The notes beneath the pieces were generated by a model, which worked only from the letters and a program-made list of their open reading frames with translations, did no database searches and was not told where the DNA came from. The position numbers and the translations under genes were made by a program. This document shows, in pieces, positions 1 through 5,713 of a stretch of DNA of 5,713 nucleotides; position 1 is the first letter of the stretch; each line of letters starts with the position of its first letter. This DNA comes from Bacteroidota bacterium (GTDB lineage Bacteria > Bacteroidota > Bacteroidia > Flavobacteriales > Weeksellaceae). The stretch is taken from positions 1-5,713 of the forward strand of contig JAEWZO010000046.1 of assembly GCA_023458415.1 (NCBI GenBank), read 5' to 3'.

Positions 1-2
1 TC

Positions 3-1409
3 AATGCCTTGGGCGTGACGCAGTACGGACAGATGACCGCCGGAAGTTATATGTACATCGGTCCGCAGGGAATTGTGCACGGAACGACGATTACGGTGCT
101 GAATGCCTTCAGAAAAATCAATAAATCGCCAAAAGGCGGACTGTTTGTGACTTCAGGTTTGGGCGGAATGTCGGGCGCACAGCCAAAAGCCGGAAATATC
201 GCAGGTTGTGTTACCGTTTGTGCGGAAGTGAATCCGAAAATCACGAAAATCCGTCACGATCAGAAGTGGATCGATGAAATCCACGAGAATATGGATGAGT
301 TGGTTGAAAGAGTTAGATCTGCACAACAAAACGGAGAAACAGTTTCGTTGGCATATCTCGGAAATGTGGTGGATGTGTGGGAACAGTTCGCTGAAGCCGG
401 ACTGAAAATCGATATCGGTTCCGATCAGACTTCACTTCACAATCCTTGGGCGGGTGGTTATTATCCAGCCGGAATTTCTTTTGAAGAGTCCAATGCAATG
501 ATGGCCGAAAACCCGGAGCTTTTCAAAGATAAAGTTCAGGAATCACTGCGAAGACACGCTGCTGCGATCAACAGACATACGGCAAACGGAACCTATTTCT
601 TCGATTACGGAAATGCATTTTTGCTTGAGGCAAGTCGCGCAGGAGCTGATGTTCTGGCAGAAAAACCAACATTGGGAAGAGAATTCAGATATCCGAGTTA
701 TGTGCAGGACATTATGGGACCGATGTGTTTCGACTACGGTTTTGGGCCGTTCCGTTGGGTTTGCACCAGCGGAAAACCAGAAGATTTGCAGAAAACCGAT
801 GACATTGCCTGCAAAATTCTGGAAGAAATGATGAAAAATTCACCTGCTGAAATTCAGCAGCAGATGGCCGACAATATTCAGTGGATCAGAGGCGCGCAGG
901 AAAACAGACTGGTTGTTGGTTCACAGGCAAGAATACTTTACGCCGATGCTGAAGGCCGAATGAAAATCGCAGAAGCTTTTAACAAAGCCATTAAGAACGG
1001 TAAAATCGGTCCGGTGGTTTTAGGACGTGACCATCACGATGTTTCAGGAACGGATTCGCCGTACCGCGAGACTTCCAATATCTATGACGGTTCAAGATTT
1101 ACGGCAGATATGGCAATTCACAATGTGATTGGCGACAGTTTCCGTGGTGCAACCTGGGTGTCCATTCACAACGGTGGAGGTGTCGGTTGGGGAGAAGTGA
1201 TTAATGGTGGTTTCGGAATGTTACTTGACGGTTCTGAGGATGCCGACCGCAGACTGAAATCAATGCTGTTCTGGGACGTTAATAACGGAATTTCCCGCAG
1301 AAGTTGGGCAAGAAATGAAGGCGCTATTTTCGCCATCAAACGTGCGATGGAAGCCGAACCGAATCTGAAAGTGACGCTGCCGAATCTGGTGGATGAGAAA
1401 TTGCTGTGA
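3..1409 (+). CDS. hutU: Urocanate hydratase (urocanase), 5'-truncated by window edge
   Basis: Urocanase (EC 4.2.1.49) is the second step of histidine degradation. It hydrates urocanate to 4-imidazolone-5-propionate using tightly bound NAD+ as an electrophile, in the cytoplasm. About 468 residues are visible, and the frame stays open to the left edge. The TTG at 9 is therefore an internal Leu codon (preceded by Asn-Ala), not the start. Family landmarks in order are QMTAGSYMYIGPQGIVHG near the start, the glycine-rich NAD-binding GLGGMSGAQ at 156-182, SDQTSLHNPW, FDYGNAFLLEA, GFGPFRW, GRDHHD at 1023-1040, SPYRETSNIYDGS, and NGGGVGWGEVINGG near the C-terminus. The wording of these motifs, and the extra residues relative to the roughly 557-residue Pseudomonas enzyme, match the longer (about 660-680 residue) form known from animals and many Bacteroidota. 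Leu (codon 936-938) stands where the Pseudomonas putida enzyme has Cys410. The other hut genes are not in the window. Identity is very secure. Confidence 0.97.
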   Translation, partial: NALGVTQYGQMTAGSYMYIGPQGIVHGTTITVLNAFRKINKSPKGGLFVTSGLGGMSGAQPKAGNIAGCVTVCAEVNPKITKIRHDQKWIDEIHENMDELVERVRSAQQNGETVSLAYLGNVVDVWEQFAEAGLKIDIGSDQTSLHNPWAGGYYPAGISFEESNAMMAENPELFKDKVQESLRRHAAAINRHTANGTYFFDYGNAFLLEASRAGADVLAEKPTLGREFRYPSYVQDIMGPMCFDYGFGPFRWVCTSGKPEDLQKTDDIACKILEEMMKNSPAEIQQQMADNIQWIRGAQENRLVVGSQARILYADAEGRMKIAEAFNKAIKNGKIGPVVLGRDHHDVSGTDSPYRETSNIYDGSRFTADMAIHNVIGDSFRGATWVSIHNGGGVGWGEVINGGFGMLLDGSEDADRRLKSMLFWDVNNGISRRSWARNEGAIFAIKRAMEAEPNLKVTLPNLVDEKLL

Positions 1410-1452
1410 TTCCCCTCCTGTGGAGGGGTGCCTGCGAAGCAGGCGGGGTGGT
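1409..1452 (+). repeat. Left copy of double-hairpin inverted repeat
   Basis: Reading along the plus strand, hairpin 1 has stem CCCCTCC (1412-1418), loop TGT and stem GGAGGGG (1422-1428), which is 7 perfect base pairs. A single T follows. Hairpin 2 has stem GCCTGC (1430-1435), loop GAA and stem GCAGGC (1439-1444), which is 6 perfect base pairs. The tail GGGGTGGT (1445-1452) closes the unit. The copy begins at the last base of the hutU stop codon and ends directly against the endonuclease stop codon (TAA on the minus strand, 1455-1453). It may help end transcription of both convergent genes, but no U-tract follows on either strand, so it is not a standard intrinsic terminator. It matches the right copy in inverted orientation. 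Confidence 0.93.
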
Positions 1453-1872
1453 TTACGAGAAATTCACCATGATAAAACTTTCCAAATGCTGCATTACCTG
1501 TGCGGGATTTTTCTTTAAGTCAACATCCTGAATCACAAAAACCTGCAGACCTAAATTTTTCAGAAAGGAAACTCGCTTAGCGTCGTATTCTTCTTTTTGT
1601 TCGTGGGTTGTACCATCAATTTCAACCACTAACCCAAGTGCTTTCACATAAAAATCAACGATATAATTACCGATAATACGCTGTCGATCAAAATCAATCT
1701 TGTGAAAAGTTCTGTTCCTGACCATTTTCCAGAAAAGTACTTCGGAAAGAATGCCGGCTTTTCGTTTTTCCCTAGTAAGTTTGATGAGCGACGGATCGTA
1801 TGGAAGATTTTCCACGAAATTTCTGTAGATGGCTACTCCTTCGATATGCGTCAGAACTATCTTTTCGGTCAT
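1453..1872 (-). CDS. DUF559 / Vsr-like endonuclease domain protein
   Basis: This is a 139-residue protein of the DUF559 family, a fold related to very-short-patch-repair (Vsr) endonucleases in the PD-(D/E)xK/restriction-endonuclease-like superfamily. An N-terminal helical segment (1-40) leads into the core: REKRKAGILSEVLFWKMVR (34-52) with E44, then FDRQRIIGNYIVDFY (61-75) with D73, then LVVEIDGTTHE (81-91) with E84 and D86, then YDAKR (96-100). A final strand (about 108-114) and C-terminal helix follow. D73 and the E84-x-D86 pair are the likely metal-binding residues, so the nuclease site looks intact. The ATG at 1872 gives the full domain, and there is no obvious Shine-Dalgarno motif. The gene runs opposite to all complete neighbours and is enclosed by inverted double-hairpin repeats, 30 nt upstream of its start and 0 nt beyond its stop. 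No methyltransferase or other restriction-modification partner is adjacent. The substrate is unknown; nicking or cutting DNA is inferred from the fold. Confidence 0.9.
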   Translation of the reverse strand: MTEKIVLTHIEGVAIYRNFVENLPYDPSLIKLTREKRKAGILSEVLFWKMVRNRTFHKIDFDRQRIIGNYIVDFYVKALGLVVEIDGTTHEQKEEYDAKRVSFLKNLGLQVFVIQDVDLKKNPAQVMQHLESFIMVNFS

Positions 1873-1902
1873 CGGTTTTTAGTAAAATTACAATTTTTTT
1901 TG

Positions 1903-1942
1903 ACCACCCCGGCCTTCGGCCACCCCTCCAAAGGAGGGGAAT
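1903..1942 (-). repeat. Right copy of double-hairpin inverted repeat
   Basis: On the plus strand this reads ACCACCCC (1903-1910), then stem GGCC (1911-1914), loop TTC, stem GGCC (1918-1921), then A, then stem CCCCTCC (1923-1929), loop AAA, stem GGAGGGG (1933-1939), then AAT. It is the inverted counterpart of the left copy. Hairpin 1 and the GGGGTGGT tail are identical. Hairpin 2 keeps the GAA triloop on the minus strand but has a 4-bp GGCC stem in place of the 6-bp GCCTGC/GCAGGC stem. That difference explains the 4-nt shorter length. A run of eight T (1894-1901 on the plus strand, A8 on the minus strand) lies just inside, between the repeat and the endonuclease start codon. Confidence 0.93.
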
Positions 1943-1984
1943 TCCAATATTTTCGCTATTTTAGATGATGTAATTACAACTTTA

Positions 1985-2410
1985 ATGAAAAAACTTGAAT
2001 TCTCAATAGAAATTAATTCTCCGAAAGAAAAAGTGTGGGATGCTCTCTGGAAAGATGAAAACTACAGCCAATGGACTTCCGTCTTTTCGCCCGGCTCTTA
2101 TGCCGAATTTGATTTTGTGGAAGGATCAAAATTCCGGTTTATGTCGCCGGAAAACCACGGAGTTTGGGGAGTGATTCAGAAACTTGTTCCTTTCGAAACC
2201 ATTCATTTTCTGCATAAAGGCGAGGTGCACAATGGCGAAGAGCAGCCTGAAAAGTACGATGACGATGCCATTGAAAATTATGATCTGACCGAGAAAAATG
2301 GTGTAACCACGTTGGTTTCAACACTAAAAACAACAGAAGAATATCTTGATTTCTTTGTTCAGGTGCTGCCGAAAGCGATGCAAAAGATAAAGGAGATTGC
2401 GGAAAAATAA
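1985..2410 (+). CDS. SRPBCC / AHSA1-like domain protein
   Basis: This 141-residue protein has the START/Bet v1-like helix-grip fold of the SRPBCC superfamily, most like the AHSA1 (activator of Hsp90 ATPase 1 homologue-like) group. The signature is at the N-terminus: a first strand (residues 4-11, LEFSIEIN), then SPKEKVWDALWKDENYSQWT (12-31), where the Pro-x-x-x-Val-Trp helix and the Trp-containing turn are characteristic. Alternating strands follow (41-78), then an acidic linker (about 80-103), and a long C-terminal helix (118-141) that would line the ligand cavity. It is predicted soluble and cytoplasmic, with no signal peptide. The ligand or partner cannot be told from sequence, and despite the family name a role with Hsp90 should not be assumed. 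The ATG at 1985 is preceded by an A/T-rich leader without a Shine-Dalgarno motif, and 42 nt separate it from the upstream repeat. A nitroreductase gene follows after 64 nt on the same strand. Confidence 0.88.
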   Translation: MKKLEFSIEINSPKEKVWDALWKDENYSQWTSVFSPGSYAEFDFVEGSKFRFMSPENHGVWGVIQKLVPFETIHFLHKGEVHNGEEQPEKYDDDAIENYDLTEKNGVTTLVSTLKTTEEYLDFFVQVLPKAMQKIKEIAEK

Positions 2411-2474
2411 TGACATTCTTAGTAACACGAAAATTATTTCACCAGCTGCCAAGTTCTGATTCAAAAAGATTAAA

Positions 2475-3203
2475 ATGTCCTTAGAAGAAAGTCTCAACTT
2501 CCGGCGTTCCGTGCGGAAATACGATCCGGAAAAACCCATCGATTCCGAAAAGGTAAAGAAGTGCATTGAGCTCGCAACATTGGCGCCCAACTCTTCCAAT
2601 ATGCAGCTTTGGGAATTCATTCACGTGACCGATCCGGAAATGCTGAAACGTCTATCTGTTGCCTGTTTCAATCAAAGTGCTGCAACCACGGCAAAGGAAA
2701 TGGTGGTTTTTGTTACAAGGCAAGATTTGTATCGGAAAAGGGCCAAAGCCAACCTCAATTTTGAATACGGAAACATCCGAAAATACAGTCCACCCGAAAG
2801 ACAGGAAAAGCGCATCAAAGACCGTGAACTCTATTACGGCAAGGTGATGCCGCTGCTTTATGCCAGGTTTTTCGGGGTGATTGGATTTTTCAGAAAACTG
2901 GTTACTTCCGCAGCAGGATTTTTCCGACCAACGATGTACCAGGCATCGGAAAGCGATATGCGCGTGGTGGTTCACAAAACTTGTGCTTTGGCTGCCCAAA
3001 CCTTTATGATTGCTATGGCAGAGCAGGGTTACGATACCTGTCCGATGGAAGGCCTGGACAGTCACCGAGTAAAAAAGATTCTCAATTTGCCTTCTGGCGC
3101 GGGAATTAATATGATTGTTTCCTGCGGCATCAGAAAAGGCAATGAAGGAATCTGGGGCGAGCGATTCCGTGTTCCGTTTGAGGAAGTTTATACAAGAATT
3201 TAA
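2475..3203 (+). CDS. Nitroreductase family flavoprotein
   Basis: This 242-residue protein belongs to the nitroreductase superfamily of FMN-dependent NAD(P)H oxidoreductases. The FMN-phosphate motif FRRSVRKY is at residues 9-16. The segment APNSSNMQLWEF (37-48) matches the conserved 'aPS..N.QpW.f' region that contacts the flavin. The C-terminal part has the expected 'GYDTCPMEGLDSHRVKKIL' segment, followed by a glycine-rich strand and GIRKGNEGIWGERFR. Between these lies an insertion (about residues 90-155) that is basic and then rich in aromatic and aliphatic residues (125-150, MPLLYARFFGVIGFF and onward). It is probably a cap or membrane-facing helical region. The natural substrate (quinone, nitroaromatic, enone or other) cannot be assigned. 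No signal peptide is seen. The ATG at 2475 gives a full domain, and the leader AAAAAGATTAAA has no Shine-Dalgarno motif. The receptor gene starts 28 nt downstream, so the two may share a transcript. Confidence 0.92.
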   Translation: MSLEESLNFRRSVRKYDPEKPIDSEKVKKCIELATLAPNSSNMQLWEFIHVTDPEMLKRLSVACFNQSAATTAKEMVVFVTRQDLYRKRAKANLNFEYGNIRKYSPPERQEKRIKDRELYYGKVMPLLYARFFGVIGFFRKLVTSAAGFFRPTMYQASESDMRVVVHKTCALAAQTFMIAMAEQGYDTCPMEGLDSHRVKKILNLPSGAGINMIVSCGIRKGNEGIWGERFRVPFEEVYTRI

Positions 3204-3231
3204 CTAATTTAGCCGATCGCAAAATATTGTT

Positions 3232-5640
3232 ATGACCGCATTTTTTTCAAGATTCACTCTTTTAATTGCTCTGTTTTTGGTGACGACTGTCGCAGCACAA
3301 ACCGGCAGTATAAACATCAATGTTTACGATGAATTCACGAAAAAACCATTGAAAGCAGAAGTAGCAACTGTAGAAGGTAGCGACGAAATTTTTCTTGGCG
3401 AAGGAACGGTTTTGTTGCCGGAACTTCAGGTAGGAAATTACAGCTTTCATATTTCTTCAAAAGGATACGAAACCGGCTATCTGAACGACATCAGCGTTGT
3501 TCCCAATCAAAATCTTACCTATTCGGTTGGTCTTGTTAAATCTGTTCAGAATGCTACAGATATTGATGAGGTGGTGATCAGTAGGAGAGTTTACAAAACC
3601 ACGGCAGAATCACCGGTTTCGCTACGGAATATCACCAGTGAAGAAGTGCAGAAAAATGCCGGCTCCAACCGTGATGTTTCGAAAGCGATTCTTTCGCTTC
3701 CGGGAGTTGGAAGCACGGCGACGTTCAGAAACGACTTGTTTATCCGTGGCGGAAGTTCGGCGGAGAATAAATTTTACATCGACGGAATTGAAGTTCCGGT
3801 TATCAACCATTTCCAGACGCAGGGCGCAAGTGGTGGTCCACGCGGACTGATTACCATTGATTTCATCAAAGATGTGGATTTCTACAGCGGAGCATTTCCG
3901 GCCAAAAGAAACGGGACGCTTTCCTCACTTTTCGAGTTTAATCTGAAGCAGGCGAGAAGGGACAAAATGGGTTACAAAGCCGTTCTGGGATTGGATGATA
4001 TGCAGCTGATGATGGACGGACCTTTGAGTAAAGACCAGTCGTGGAGCGGATTGTTTTCGGTGAGAAAATCGAATCTGCAGTTGCTTTTCAAAGCGATAGG
4101 TTTGCCGTTCTTGCCTTCCTATTATGATACTACGTTCAAGGTTTCCAAAAGGTTTAAAAGCGGTGACGAACTGTATTTCATTGGTTTAGGTGCGATTGAT
4201 GAATTTAAATTCAACGAAAATGCAGAACCGACGATGTACAATCTCACCTTAATTGAAAGACTTCCTGTTTCGCCACAGTGGAATTATACCATTGGTGCGG
4301 GTTACCGTCATTTGGTGGACAACGGAAACTGGCTGTTCACCTGGAGCCGAAATATGCTCGACAATAAAGCCACGAAATATTACCGCAACATCGAAACTCC
4401 CGATAATCTGCTCACCGATTACCACTCGCAGGAAAGCGAAAACAAAATCCGTATCGACCGTAATTTCCGTCTGGGCGATTTCCAGTTCAGTTCCGGTATG
4501 AATGCCAATTTTGCGACTTATTTTAATGATTCCTATTTGAGATTCATCACTCAAAACGGACCAGTTTTCGACAATTATCAGTCTGATTTGAACCTTGCGC
4601 AATACGGTTTTTATCTTCAGACCGCGAAAAAATTCGGAGGTGACAGATTTGAAATTTCCGGAGGAATCCGTTTGGATGGTAGCAATTATTCCGACAACAC
4701 TTCCAATCCTTTGGAGCAGTTTTCACCAAGAATTTCGATGAAATACAAACTTTCGGACCAGTTTGCTCTGAATTTCAATTCCGGAATTTACCATATGCTG
4801 CCTTCGTACACGGCATTGGGCTTCATTGAAAACGGAAATTTCATCAACAAAAATACCCTGAAATACATTCAGAATTCGCAGGTTGTCGGTGGTGTGGAAT
4901 TCAACGGTAAAAACAATCTTCGGATTACTGCCGAAACGTATTTCAAGAAATATAAAAATTATCCGTTCTCGTTGCGCAATGGAATTTCCCTGGCCAATAT
5001 AGGTGGTGATTTCGGCGTAGTTGGCGCTGAACCATTGGACAGCAGAGGCGAAGGTGAAACCTATGGTTTTGAAGTTCTGGCGCAGAAAAGAACGACGAAT
5101 GATTTTTACGGAATTGCTTCCTATACTTTTGGTCAGTCAAAATTCAGTGATATCAACGGTGATTTGCAACCTTCAAGTTGGGACAGCCGACACATTCTGT
5201 CATTAACTGCAGGAAAATATTTCAAGCGCAACTGGAACATCGGTGCGAGGTTCAGAGTGCAGAGCGGACTTCCGGAAACGCCCTACGACATTGCCAGAAG
5301 CCAGTTCGTGAATTTTTGGAACATCGCGAATTCACCGGTTTACGACTACACTTTGCTGAACACCCAACGCGGAAATCTGGTTCACCAACTCGACATCCGT
5401 GCCGAGAAAAAATGGATTTTCAACAAATGGCAGATGACCTTCTATGTGGATGTAGTGAATGCTTACGGATCTGATAATCCAAGCGCGCTTCCTGTAATCG
5501 CTCTGGAACGCGACGCGAACGGAAACGGAATCATCACCAATCCGGGCGCTCCGCAAAACCAGCAAACCTACCAGCTGAACTACGGCGAAGCCGACAGAAC
5601 AACGCCACTGCCGTATTTTGGATTTATTTTTGAGTTTTAA
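3232..5640 (+). CDS. TonB-dependent outer-membrane receptor with carboxypeptidase-regulatory-like N-domain
   Basis: This 802-residue outer-membrane receptor is predicted to import a scarce ligand using energy from TonB-ExbB-ExbD. Residues 1-22 form a Sec signal peptide, with cleavage likely at VAA|Q after a hydrophobic core (FTLLIALFLVTTV). Residues about 24-110 form a carboxypeptidase-D-regulatory-like beta-sandwich, common on Bacteroidota receptors (SINVYDEFTKKPLKAEV, then GNYSFHISSKGYET). DEVVISRR (112-119) lies where a TonB-box/linker is expected. The plug domain follows (about 125-240), with the hallmark IRGGSSAENKFYIDGIEVP beginning at 171. The rest is a beta-barrel with alternating aromatic strands, ending LPYFGFIFEF, a C-terminal Phe typical of BAM-targeted barrels. 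It is shorter than SusC (about 1000 residues) and no susD-like gene follows, so it is more like a stand-alone siderophore, metal or small-molecule receptor. The ligand is unknown. The ATG at 3232 is fixed by the signal peptide directly after it. Confidence 0.95.
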   Translation: MTAFFSRFTLLIALFLVTTVAAQTGSININVYDEFTKKPLKAEVATVEGSDEIFLGEGTVLLPELQVGNYSFHISSKGYETGYLNDISVVPNQNLTYSVGLVKSVQNATDIDEVVISRRVYKTTAESPVSLRNITSEEVQKNAGSNRDVSKAILSLPGVGSTATFRNDLFIRGGSSAENKFYIDGIEVPVINHFQTQGASGGPRGLITIDFIKDVDFYSGAFPAKRNGTLSSLFEFNLKQARRDKMGYKAVLGLDDMQLMMDGPLSKDQSWSGLFSVRKSNLQLLFKAIGLPFLPSYYDTTFKVSKRFKSGDELYFIGLGAIDEFKFNENAEPTMYNLTLIERLPVSPQWNYTIGAGYRHLVDNGNWLFTWSRNMLDNKATKYYRNIETPDNLLTDYHSQESENKIRIDRNFRLGDFQFSSGMNANFATYFNDSYLRFITQNGPVFDNYQSDLNLAQYGFYLQTAKKFGGDRFEISGGIRLDGSNYSDNTSNPLEQFSPRISMKYKLSDQFALNFNSGIYHMLPSYTALGFIENGNFINKNTLKYIQNSQVVGGVEFNGKNNLRITAETYFKKYKNYPFSLRNGISLANIGGDFGVVGAEPLDSRGEGETYGFEVLAQKRTTNDFYGIASYTFGQSKFSDINGDLQPSSWDSRHILSLTAGKYFKRNWNIGARFRVQSGLPETPYDIARSQFVNFWNIANSPVYDYTLLNTQRGNLVHQLDIRAEKKWIFNKWQMTFYVDVVNAYGSDNPSALPVIALERDANGNGIITNPGAPQNQQTYQLNYGEADRTTPLPYFGFIFEF

Positions 5641-5644
5641 TTTA

Positions 5645-5713
5645 TCAATCCTGAACGGATTTAGAAATATCCGCCATCACCCAATCCATCACACGATCGC
5701 GGCCCACCGCTAA
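5645..5713 (-). CDS. C-terminal end of an unidentified gene, truncated by window edge
   Basis: Reading the minus strand from the right edge, 22 sense codons (5713-5648) precede a TGA at 5647-5645. The peptide is LAVGRDRVMDWVMADISKS followed by VQD. The composition is protein-like (amphipathic, Val/Met/Asp-rich, no odd codons). A convergent gene end is also the natural partner for the rightward receptor gene, whose TAA is only 4 nt away. The fragment is too short to assign a family, and I do not recognise it. That it is a real coding sequence is an inference from the open frame, the convergent layout and the plausible peptide. It could still be chance read-through of about 70 nt. Confidence 0.5.
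   Translation of the reverse strand, partial: LAVGRDRVMDWVMADISKSVQD

Larger units (their letters stand above)
1409..1942. mobile_element. Repeat-bounded DUF559 endonuclease cassette (putative mobile or dispersed unit)
   Basis: The unit is about 534 bp long and holds one minus-strand gene (1453-1872). It is bounded by two inverted copies of a double-hairpin repeat (1409-1452 and 1903-1942). In both copies the CCCCTCC/GGAGGGG hairpin faces outward and the GGGGTGGT tail faces the gene. The shared sequence at both outer borders is ATTCCCCTCC. No convincing target-site duplication is visible: the left flank reads TTGCTGTG and the right flank reads TCCAATAT. The cassette sits between two rightward genes and is antisense to them. 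Two 60-nt samples of the endonuclease gene are about 36% G+C, against about 48% and 58% in two samples of hutU, which fits a separate origin. The gene and the inverted repeats are seen directly; mobility is inferred. No transposase or recombinase is present, so any movement would depend on the DUF559 protein itself, on trans-acting factors or on homologous recombination. Confidence 0.55.

Noticed and set aside
1883..1890. Possible -7 promoter element (TAATTTTA on the minus strand) just upstream of the endonuclease start
   Set aside because: It fits the Bacteroidota TAnnTTTG consensus at all but the last base. However, no TTG-type -33 element lies at a suitable distance (that position falls in the GC-rich repeat), and A/T-rich leaders give such matches by chance.
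1401..1950. Target-site duplication around the repeat-bounded cassette
   Set aside because: The bases outside the two repeat borders (TTGCTGTG on the left, TCCAATAT on the right) do not match as a direct repeat. The shared outer ATT is part of the inverted repeat itself.
1957..1964. Possible -7 promoter element TATTTTAG upstream of the SRPBCC gene
   Set aside because: It has one mismatch to TAnnTTTG and no TTG about 20 nt upstream, so it is too weak to annotate. The gene plausibly has its own promoter in 1943-1984, but the sequence does not show it clearly.
1702..1968. 88-codon plus-strand open frame opposite the endonuclease gene
   Set aside because: It is antisense to the DUF559 gene and runs through the right-hand repeat. 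The product is Phe-rich without any domain, and the DUF559 frame explains the stretch.
2652..3065. 137-codon minus-strand open frame opposite the nitroreductase gene
   Set aside because: It is fully antisense to a well-supported gene, has no recognisable domain, and has a His/Cys/Ser-rich composition typical of a reverse-frame shadow.
4249..4602. 117-codon minus-strand open frame opposite the receptor gene
   Set aside because: It lies within the beta-barrel coding region, has no domain features, and is explained as a shadow of the receptor frame.
3232..5640. SusC of a SusC/SusD glycan-uptake pair
   Set aside because: The protein is about 200 residues shorter than typical SusC. No SusD-like lipoprotein gene follows: the next frame is a convergent gene end 4 nt away.
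5656..5673. Hairpin CGGAT...ATCCG as a terminator for the receptor gene
   Set aside because: It has only a 5-bp stem with an 8-nt loop, no U-tract, and lies inside the probable minus-strand coding frame.

Overview
The window comes from a member of the Bacteroidota, most likely class Flavobacteriia (Chryseobacterium-like). The evidence is a TonB-dependent receptor with an N-terminal carboxypeptidase-regulatory-like domain, gene starts preceded by A/T-rich leaders rather than Shine-Dalgarno motifs, and a long 'animal-type' urocanate hydratase. The genus assignment is an inference.

Layout: (1) positions 3-1409, the 3' two-thirds or so of hutU (histidine degradation), cut by the left edge. (2) positions 1409-1942, a compact cassette: a 139-codon DUF559/Vsr-like endonuclease gene on the minus strand, enclosed by two inverted copies of a 37-41 nt double-hairpin repeat. 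(3) positions 1985-2410, a small SRPBCC/AHSA1-like protein. (4) positions 2475-3203, a nitroreductase-family flavoprotein. (5) positions 3232-5640, a complete 802-residue TonB-dependent outer-membrane receptor. (6) positions 5645-5713, the last 22 codons of an unidentified minus-strand gene running into the receptor gene.

The genes from 1985 to 5640 all point rightward, with gaps of 64 and 28 nt, so they may be co-transcribed. They do not form a pathway I recognise, and neither SusD nor another partner of the receptor is visible. No tRNA, rRNA or CRISPR array is seen, and no gene-free stretch exceeds 300 nt.

The most interesting part is the repeat-bounded endonuclease cassette. Both ends carry the same architecture in inverted orientation: a CCCCTCC/GGAGGGG hairpin, a second hairpin closed by a GAA triloop, then GGGGTGGT. 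The second stem differs in sequence between the two copies yet pairs perfectly in each. The left copy fills the whole gap between the hutU stop codon and the endonuclease stop codon. This looks like a small dispersed or mobile unit in which a solo nuclease is coupled to palindromic repeats, comparable in logic to REP/RAYT units. Mobility itself is not shown by the window.
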